A stretch of 64,000 bases of DNA, taken from positions 2,835,001 to 2,899,000 of the forward strand of contig NC_064042.1 in the NCBI RefSeq assembly GCF_932526225.1. Direction: 5' to 3'. This document shows positions 57,935 through 64,000 of this stretch, one piece after another; the first letter of the stretch is position 1; the number at the start of each line of letters is the position of its first letter. Both the position numbers and the translations under genes were made by a program. Under the pieces are notes generated by a model. It had not been told where the DNA came from and ran no database searches. It saw only the letters and a list, made by a program, of their open reading frames with translations. Source of the stretch: Nematostella vectensis (lineage: Eukaryota; Cnidaria; Anthozoa; Actiniaria; Edwardsiidae).

Positions 57935-60900
57935 ACTGAATGGTCTTATTGATGCCCACATCCAAGGGAACCTAAGAAGTTTGAGGAGAATCCATCAACA
58001 ATTGGTGGAACATGGAGAAGTTTGAGGAGAATCCATCAACAATTGGTGGAACATGGAGTAGTTTGAGGAGAATACATCAACAATTTGTGGGACATGGACG
58101 TCGATAGAAGAAGTTTGAGGAGAATCCATCAACAATTTGTGGAACATGGACAAGGATAGAAAATCTTGATTATAATGATGATGGCAGAGATGACAATGTT
58201 GATGACGATGATGATGATTAAATCATGTTGATTAGAATAATGACAATGACAATGATAGATATGAGAAGGCTGATTATGATAATGGTTAAATCATCATTAA
58301 AATAATGACAATGATAAGATGAAATTCTGCAGATAATGATGATGGTGTAACTGTCAATCATAATGATGGAAGTGGAAGATGATGATAGTGATGACAATCA
58401 TAGTGATGATATAGATGACTGTTGATAAGTTGGTAATAATAATGATGATGATGATAGTAAAGACAATAAGATTGTATGCTCACTAGTGGTTTCCAGTTAA
58501 GAAGTCTCCTGGCACGAGTGATGTCTGGTTTTCGTCGTTTTGGGTCATCTTCCATCTGAGCCACATTGATGATTGGGTTATTACCACCTGCAATATTTAC
58601 TGGACAGTGAATCGAATGGCAACATTCTATTAAAGCACAGAGAAGGGTAGTGGGCTGAGTTCTAAAAAAAACTGGGTACACCTTTTGCTCTTAAAATTGC
58701 TGTTGGCCACACTACATTTTTTATTTTGAAAGTAGCAAATAGTCCCCAGAATGGACCCTAATACTAACGATCAACAAAACCGATTGCTTTCACTTTTGGT
58801 ATGTTATGAGAAATAAGAGGTAGCTAAATAACACTGGTAAACAAATCCTTGCCCACGTATGGGGTGGATTTTAATTAAAGTAGGTAAATAACAGGGTGAC
58901 TGAAAATAAAAATGTGCCAATATCTCAGAATTCCTCTTGTACATTTTAATAAAACTTCCTGTAAGTGTCGTCCAAGGTCTGATGTACAATATCCTATAGC
59001 TTATTTGTTAAAAAATTCCCCTGTAGCGAACAGAACTTCGCGAAAAGTAAACTTTGCCATTTAAACAGCAATGTAAGCACATGTTACCATCCCTAGCTTC
59101 ATGGCATAGCCAAATAGTTTGATGATCCATATGCATACTCACCAACGGCTTTGTTAATAATCCTTGCAAATTCCATGATTGAGTGCTCATCGGGGTTACC
59201 CTGGGTAAAATGCACAACATTGAAATCAATTGATGACATGTTACTTTGTTACTTATCAGTGGTGGTCCCACATGGGGGAGGATAACATCCAATAGAACAT
59301 TCCAGCCATAAGCATGCACACATGGAACATGGAAACCTACCTCACTACCGTCATGCAGCACGCTTCGTTTGCTGCAAGCTTAAAAAAGCGTGCGCTGCAT
59401 TCTGGAAGTTGAGGTAGGTTTCTGAGGTAATGCATGCACAACCTCATAGCTCGAATGGCCTAGGGGCATAACACACAGCAGGCCCCTGTTGCGAGGACCT
59501 TTTCTCAAGTAATCACAGCACAGGCAACCCAAGGCTACTGTCAGTGGTTTATAAAGGAATGTATGGGGGAATTTATTTGTTAGCAAAAAAAATACTTTAT
59601 CGTGAAAAATAAAACTTTAGACCATGTAATTTTGTGTTTGAGTCTTCCTTAATTTCAATTTTGCCGATAGAATGTCAGTAGGGTATGTTTGAAGCCCGCT
59701 ACAAATTGTGTTTCTTACTGTATATATATTAATTGAAATAAAGTGAGACTCAAACAAATATAACATGGTTTAAAGTTTTATCTTTAAAGATAAAGTACTT
59801 TTTTCGCTAACATATAAATTCCCCCACACATTCCTTTATAAACCACTGACAGTAGCCTTGGGCTGCCTGTGATCACAGTGGAAAATTTTATGACAGCCCC
59901 CCTCCCCAAAAGACGCATAAAATTTTAGTATTACAGCTTCATATTTAGAAGAAAAAAAATCACATAAGATCCAAGTAGGCCTAAAGAAAAATTTCTGCCA
60001 GTCATATTGTTAGCCCCTTTGTTATTTAATGCACATGTCTTTAATGAACAAAGAAAACCCCCTTTGCATCAGCGCTTTCAACATAAATTAATTTGTCCCT
60101 TACCACATTGACTGGCTTGGAGTAGTTGCTGTTCATGAGCAAGATGAGACCATTCACCAAGTCGCTATATAGAAGGAATGGGACAAGGTTTGTAATCCAT
60201 GTTGTAAAAGAACCACTACACCTTTGTTATTGTTTACACTTCAAATACAACATATTAGATTAAGTTATCAATATTTTGGTTGCTTAGCTTGCAATGCAGT
60301 GAAAATTATAAATGTTATTTGTCTACTGTCTAAATGAAAAACCTAATGGTTAAACTTGGGCCAAAGCATTTCCTTGCACATAATACTATATTAAAAAATC
60401 TTAAAAAATCAAGAGCTTACCTGACATACTGGAAAGACCTCGTCTGAGACCCTGAACCATAAACCTGTGATAAAAAAAAGATGTGCCTCACATTTATGCA
60501 ATATATCAATACAATAGCATAGCTGTCAACTCTCCCGCATTAGGCGGGAGTCTCAAGATTTTGAACCTTTTCTCAAGTCTAACTTTCTTGAAAATATCCA
60601 TACATTTCCTGTATTCTCCTGCATTAGCTATTTTGGTATCTCTGATACATTCATGGTATTTTCTCAAGATTTTTCCCGAAAGTGAAACTCACAGTCAATG
60701 GCTTTCCCTCTAGAGCTTGCAGAATGAAGTTACTGACCACCCGACCTGTACAAAGATGAAACAGCAGAGCATGGTTTTGGCAGGAAATGCCTTCCTTCAT
60801 ATATTATTAGGGGTGACGGCTTTATTAACATGCTCTCATTAAAAAGAAAACTGCAAGAATAAAACAGATAGTTTGAAACAGACACTTTGAAGGTAGAAAT

Positions 60901-63900
60901 CATCTTGAATTGGAAAGTAAGGACAACCTTACCGTCATTCATATGCATGCGGGGCCCAAAAGTGTTAAAGATTCTGGCGACCCGAACTTCCACTTGCTCC
61001 TAAAAAAACGCACCCAAAAGTGTTAAAGATTTTGCCGACACGAACTTCCACATAAAAATATAAAGAAACAAAATTCATACCACAAAAAAGACACAATAAA
61101 TTTTAGGATAAAGTAAAAGGTAATTGGTTATTTGCATGGTATGTGCCTAGGCCAACACTGTATTCATGCGTCCTTCAGGCACGCGCCCAGGATTAGCTTA
61201 GGAGGGGTTTGCAGTCATATGAGTCACATGGAAAAAGGGTAGTGTTTGATAATCCTTTAACATAAATGCTCCTTTTTTGGGCCCTGCACAGCCCCCTGTG
61301 TACCAGACTCCTTGGTCTGTCTGCCCTGCTAGCACAGTAGAGCTGAAAAACGGTGCAATTACACTTGGTATCATGTTTCAATTCCTCCCCTCTTTTTCCC
61401 AGTTGGGCCTAGTACCTGTTTAGCATAGGCATAACACATGGTCTCTGCTACACGCTTGCCCTCGTCATAACATGCTCTTGGGCCGATGGGGTTCACATGG
61501 CCCCAGTAATCTTCTCCTTGCGGGTGTTCCTGTTGGAATTGGGGATGTCTGTGTGAGATAGCATTTAGAAAAAAGTGTCTTGTGCATGGAATTGGGGATG
61601 TCTGTGTGAGATAGCATCTAGAAAAAAAGTGTCTCTTGCATTCTGGGCCAATACAGTATTTGCTAAAGAAAAGATTTAAATAGTCATGGTTCTCACCTCT
61701 GGGTCTGTTGATCCATACACCATTAGATATCATGAAACAAATAATAATTAATTGGAATTAATAAATGAAAAAGGGGCAGAGTGTCCTATAGGGGGATTTC
61801 CCCTAAAAAGTGACATACATTTGTCCTATCTCTTAGTATGTGTCAAGCTGGTTGTGGATGGGAGATAAATCAATTCACTAACTGAAAATGATTTGTGCAT
61901 TGAATTTGTTAGGAAATAAAGTGCAGCAAATTATCATTTCTATTTCTGGCCCCCCCCCCCCCAAAAAAAAAACCTGGTTTATTGTTGAAAGTTTTGTGAA
62001 ACGGCCTTTTTGTTGTCTCTTAGCCGTTAAAATTTCTGTTGCCCAACATATTTAACTATCCCTTAGGCTTAGCCAAATTCGTTGTTGCACGACCCCGGCG
62101 ATTCCAAAATTCATTTTTTTGTTTGGAAATAGCGTGTAGTCAATTAAACCAAACAATCAAAACCAGTCAAACCGGCCCCCAAAGCTTGTGTCTGACTACA
62201 TGCTATTCCCAAACAAGACATGGATTTTGGATTTCCTGAGGTCGCGCAACAACGAATTTGGCTGTAAAATTTATTCTCTTAACAACTTGCGATTTTATGT
62301 GCAGGTGTTCCAGGCAGAAGCCTAGTAGACAAATCCTCACCTCCATACACTTCTGAGGTAGAGGCAAGAAGCAGCCTTGCATGGACCCGCTTTGCCAGGC
62401 CAAGCATGTTCAATGTCCCTATTGTATTGGTCTTTATTGTCTAAAAAGCATAAAACAGCCCCTTAGTAATTAAAAATAAGTCTATAAATATAACGTTCAA
62501 TCAGGGGATATATGGAAATTAAAAACATATTGTTACAGAAAATCTCTCCCCCATCATCATTTGAAGTCCGCTTCTAACATGTACCACAGTACAAAAACCT
62601 AGAATCAAAAAATCTTGAAAAAATTGATTAAATAATCCCCAAGCCTGTTCTCAAGCCCCTGGGGATTATTACTACCTAATAATAAAAATAAACTGTCTTG
62701 TAAAATATTCAGTGACTAGACATGTGGATACCTTTATTGGGTTGTACATGTAGTTTGGAGGTGATGCCGGTGATGCCAGATGATAAATCTGATCAACTGG
62801 GAAATATAGAGATACAATTAAAAACAGTAAATGCCACCAATTACCAAATTCTTGCTTGAGAGACCAAGACCATACCACTATGGTGGTCTATGAAACCCAG
62901 GGGCATTTCTAGGGGTGGGCTTAGCAGGCCCCAGCCCCCATATTTTAGATATTTGGATTATGAATAATAAGAAATGTAAGGAAATCCACGCAAGAACAAC
63001 AAATCCAGCCACCCCTTTCTTGAAGCCCTTGTCTCAGCCCCCCCTTTTTGCAACTCCTGGTTTATCCACATTATAACAATCTATGTAACTTTCTTTTAGC
63101 AAGGGGTCATCCACATAATAACAATATAAATAACCTTTTATTAGCAAGGGGTCATCCACATTATAGCAATCCACGTAACCTTCTACTAGCAAGGGGTCAT
63201 TTACATCATAACAATCTACGTAACCTACTAGCAAGGGGTCATCCACATTATAACAATCTACGTAACCTTCTACTAGCATGGGGTCATCCACATTATAACA
63301 ATCTACGTAACCTTCTACTAGCAAGGGGTCATCCACATTATAACAATCTATGTAACCTTCTACTAGCAAGGGGTCATCCACATTATAACAATATAAATAA
63401 CCTTTTATTAGCAAGGGGTCATCCACATTATAACAATCCACGTAACCTTCTACTAGCAAGGGGTCATTTACATCCTAACAATCTACGTAACCTTCTACTA
63501 GCAAGGGGTCATCCACATTATAACAATCTATGTAACCTTCTACTAGCAAGGGGTCATCCACATCATAACAATCTACGTAACCTATTAGCAAGGGGTCATC
63601 CACGTAACCTTCTATTAGCAAGGGGTCATCCACATTACAACAATCTATGTTTCTTCTATTGGCAAGGATTCAACCACGTCATAACAATCTTTGTACCTTC
63701 TATTAGCAATGGTTCAACCACATCATGATTAATGAGTTCAAAGTTTTCATGGCCAATCCTAAAAATAGGCAAAGGATATGGGTAAAAAAAAACAAGAAAG
63801 ATAACAATAGAAACAAAAGATCTTGGTAAGATAACCAATAAATAACACAAAATGTAACAATAAAAACAAAATGAGAAAACTAACCAGTGCTCAATATTTC

Positions 63901-63937
63901 GCTTTCTTCCAGTAAAAAAATTATCAACCACAGTAAC
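57882..63937 (-). CDS. UXS1: UDP-glucuronate decarboxylase (UXS1), 5' end outside window
   Basis: The enzyme converts UDP-glucuronate to UDP-xylose in the Golgi/ER lumen, supplying xylose for proteoglycan linkers. Exons in transcription order are 63937-63885, 63758-63697, 62796-62732, 62440-62341, 61704-61697, 61529-61416, 60999-60933, 60745-60693, 60464-60421, 60164-60104, 59200-59143, 58587-58484 and 57971-57882. They total 879 nt, or 292 residues plus stop. Landmarks are [15 protein letters not shown] (nucleotide-binding fold), [32 protein letters not shown] and the catalytic Y-x3-K in [50 protein letters not shown] and [12 protein letters not shown] follow. The C-terminus is [20 protein letters not shown] plus a short basic tail. 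The N-terminal membrane anchor and first glycine motif lie beyond 64000. The gene is on the strand opposite to all other host genes here. Confidence 0.95.
57972..58155. repeat. Tandem repeats covering the UXS1 last-exon acceptor
   Basis: Four units of gaagtttgaggagaatccat plus caacaatt-gtggaacatg start at 57976, 58017, 58058 and 58110 (periods 41, 41 and 52). On the minus strand the unit reads ctcctcaaacttct. The first unit forms the pyrimidine tract of the true acceptor, cttag, at 57972-57976. Confidence 0.8.
58180..58465. repeat. GAT/ATG-rich low-complexity tract
   Basis: Imperfect gatgatgat and aatgataatgac runs lie in the UXS1 intron between the last two exons. Nothing else is seen. Confidence 0.85.
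59305..59455. repeat. Imperfect fold-back in UXS1 intron
   Basis: catgcacaca and gaaacctacctcac with gcagcacgctt on the left pair with aagcgtgcgctgc and ttgaggtaggtttc with gcatgcac on the right. The structure is a hairpin of about 150 bases with internal bulges. Confidence 0.55.
59519..59871. mobile_element. 353-bp MITE with ~130-bp inverted repeats and 7-bp target duplication
   Basis: The ends begin CACAGGCAACCCAAGGCTAC and, on the complementary strand, CACAGGCAGCCCAAGGCTAC. The arms stay similar for about 130 bases, through tttataaaggaatgt and the reverse complement of agttttatctttaaag. ATCACAG flanks both sides (59512-59518 and 59872-59878). The element lies in a UXS1 intron. A second, truncated copy is at 19598-19795. 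It has no coding capacity. Confidence 0.88.
60940..61058. repeat. 58-bp duplication spanning a UXS1 acceptor
   Basis: The exon segment agtgttaaagattctggcga plus cccgaacttccac at 60961 recurs 58 bp away at 61019 as agtgttaaagattttgccga plus cacgaacttccac, on the intron side of the true acceptor. A piece of the exon ([12 protein letters not shown] region) has therefore been copied into the upstream intron together with the junction. Confidence 0.85.
61531..61640. repeat. Two-copy direct repeat abutting a UXS1 acceptor
   Basis: ggaattggggatgtctgtgt plus gagatagcat-tagaaaaa occurs at 61535 and at about 61588. On the minus strand the first copy provides the sequence just upstream of the acceptor (ccaattccaacag) for the exon starting at 61529. 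Confidence 0.8.
61697..61704 (-). CDS. UXS1: 8-nt microexon of UXS1
   Basis: On the minus strand ttgatcaacag is followed by ACCCAGAG and then by gtgaga. The upstream exon ends TATGGAG (phase 1) and the downstream exon starts GAACACCCG (phase 0). Only insertion of these eight bases restores the frame, giving the conserved residues GDPE before [10 protein letters not shown]. Human UXS1 has GDPEVHPQSEDYWG at the same place, which supports the call strongly. Confidence 0.88.
62071..62263. mobile_element. 193-bp inverted-repeat element (MITE-like) in UXS1 intron
   Basis: The left end agccaaattcgttgttgcac and, on the complementary strand, the right end agccaaattcgttgttgcgc are followed by further matches (gattccaaaattca / aatccaaaatccat, gtttggaaatagc / gtttgggaatagc, gtagtca). 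The arms are about 75 bp. No clear target duplication is seen. Confidence 0.75.
63057..63700. repeat. 45-bp tandem array copying a UXS1 exon end and donor
   Basis: There are about 14 units. On the minus strand each reads gtggatgaccccttgctagt plus agaaggttacgtagattgtt. The real exon end (63697) reads gtggttgaaccattgctaat plus agaag followed by the donor gtacaa. The closest copy (63656-63683) differs from the exon at few positions. The array thus repeats the last 28 bases of the exon with the 5' splice site. Because 45 is a multiple of three, long open frames with a 15-residue repeat arise; they are not genes. Confidence 0.92.
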
Positions 63938-64000
63938 CTATAAAAAAAACATTGGATTTGACAATTTGCTTATTGTCATTGATGGCAATGGTGACGACGC

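Noticed and set aside
63034-63728. 226-codon plus and 141-codon minus frames with a 15-residue repeat
   Set aside because: The 45-bp array is open because its period is a multiple of three; only the 62-nt exon at 63697-63758 is real UXS1 sequence.

Overview
The window looks like nuclear DNA from an animal, most likely an anthozoan cnidarian such as a sea anemone. The evidence is AT-rich, intron-rich, single-copy bilaterian-like genes with clean GT-AG introns, full-length animal RNA polymerase II CTD heptads, an ERG/FLI1-class ETS factor, and many small inverted-repeat elements. The lineage call is inference; the gene identities are read directly from the conceptual translations.

Layout. (1) 750-9677 (+): the C-terminal three quarters of the largest RNA polymerase II subunit (RPB1), 14 exons in view; its 5' end lies outside the window. 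(2) 12259-18056 (+): a five-exon SLC16 monocarboxylate-transporter-family gene, closest in feel to MCT8/MCT10. (3) 21595-32012 (+): an 18-exon TBRG1 (FYRN/FYRC) gene of 795 codons with an N-terminal winged-helix region that I do not recall in the shorter human protein. (4) 33491-35792: a 2.3-kb minisatellite of about 105 22-bp units with a 959-bp higher-order repeat. (5) 36275-39669: a complete-looking 3395-bp DNA transposon with 29-bp terminal inverted repeats, a GGTA target duplication, one intact transposase-like ORF on the minus strand and ten 15-bp subterminal repeats. (6) 39670-49480: about 10 kb with no recognisable gene, upstream of (7) 50231-53075 (+), an ERG/FLI1-type ETS factor with PNT and ETS domains, a TATA box and a CRE. 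(8) 53.7-57.6 kb: intergenic. (9) 57882-63937 (-): UDP-glucuronate decarboxylase (UXS1), 13 exons in view including an 8-nt microexon; its 5' end lies beyond 64000. Exon phases add up to whole codons in all five gene models (1443, 531, 795, 451 and 292 residues in view).

The recurring oddity is that tandem arrays in the introns of RPB1, TBRG1 and UXS1 do not sit at random. At least seven of them start on, or contain copies of, a genuine splice junction, so the true 5' or 3' splice site is one member of a row of near-identical decoys. The second notable item is the transposon, whose ends, target duplication and subterminal repeats can all be read. The genes are not a functional operon: transcription (RPB1, TBRG1, ERG), membrane transport (SLC16) and nucleotide-sugar metabolism (UXS1) are simply neighbours. 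A cluster of ETS-type ACCGGAAGT sites at the 3' end of UXS1, 4.6 kb downstream of the ERG gene, is the one hint of cross-talk.
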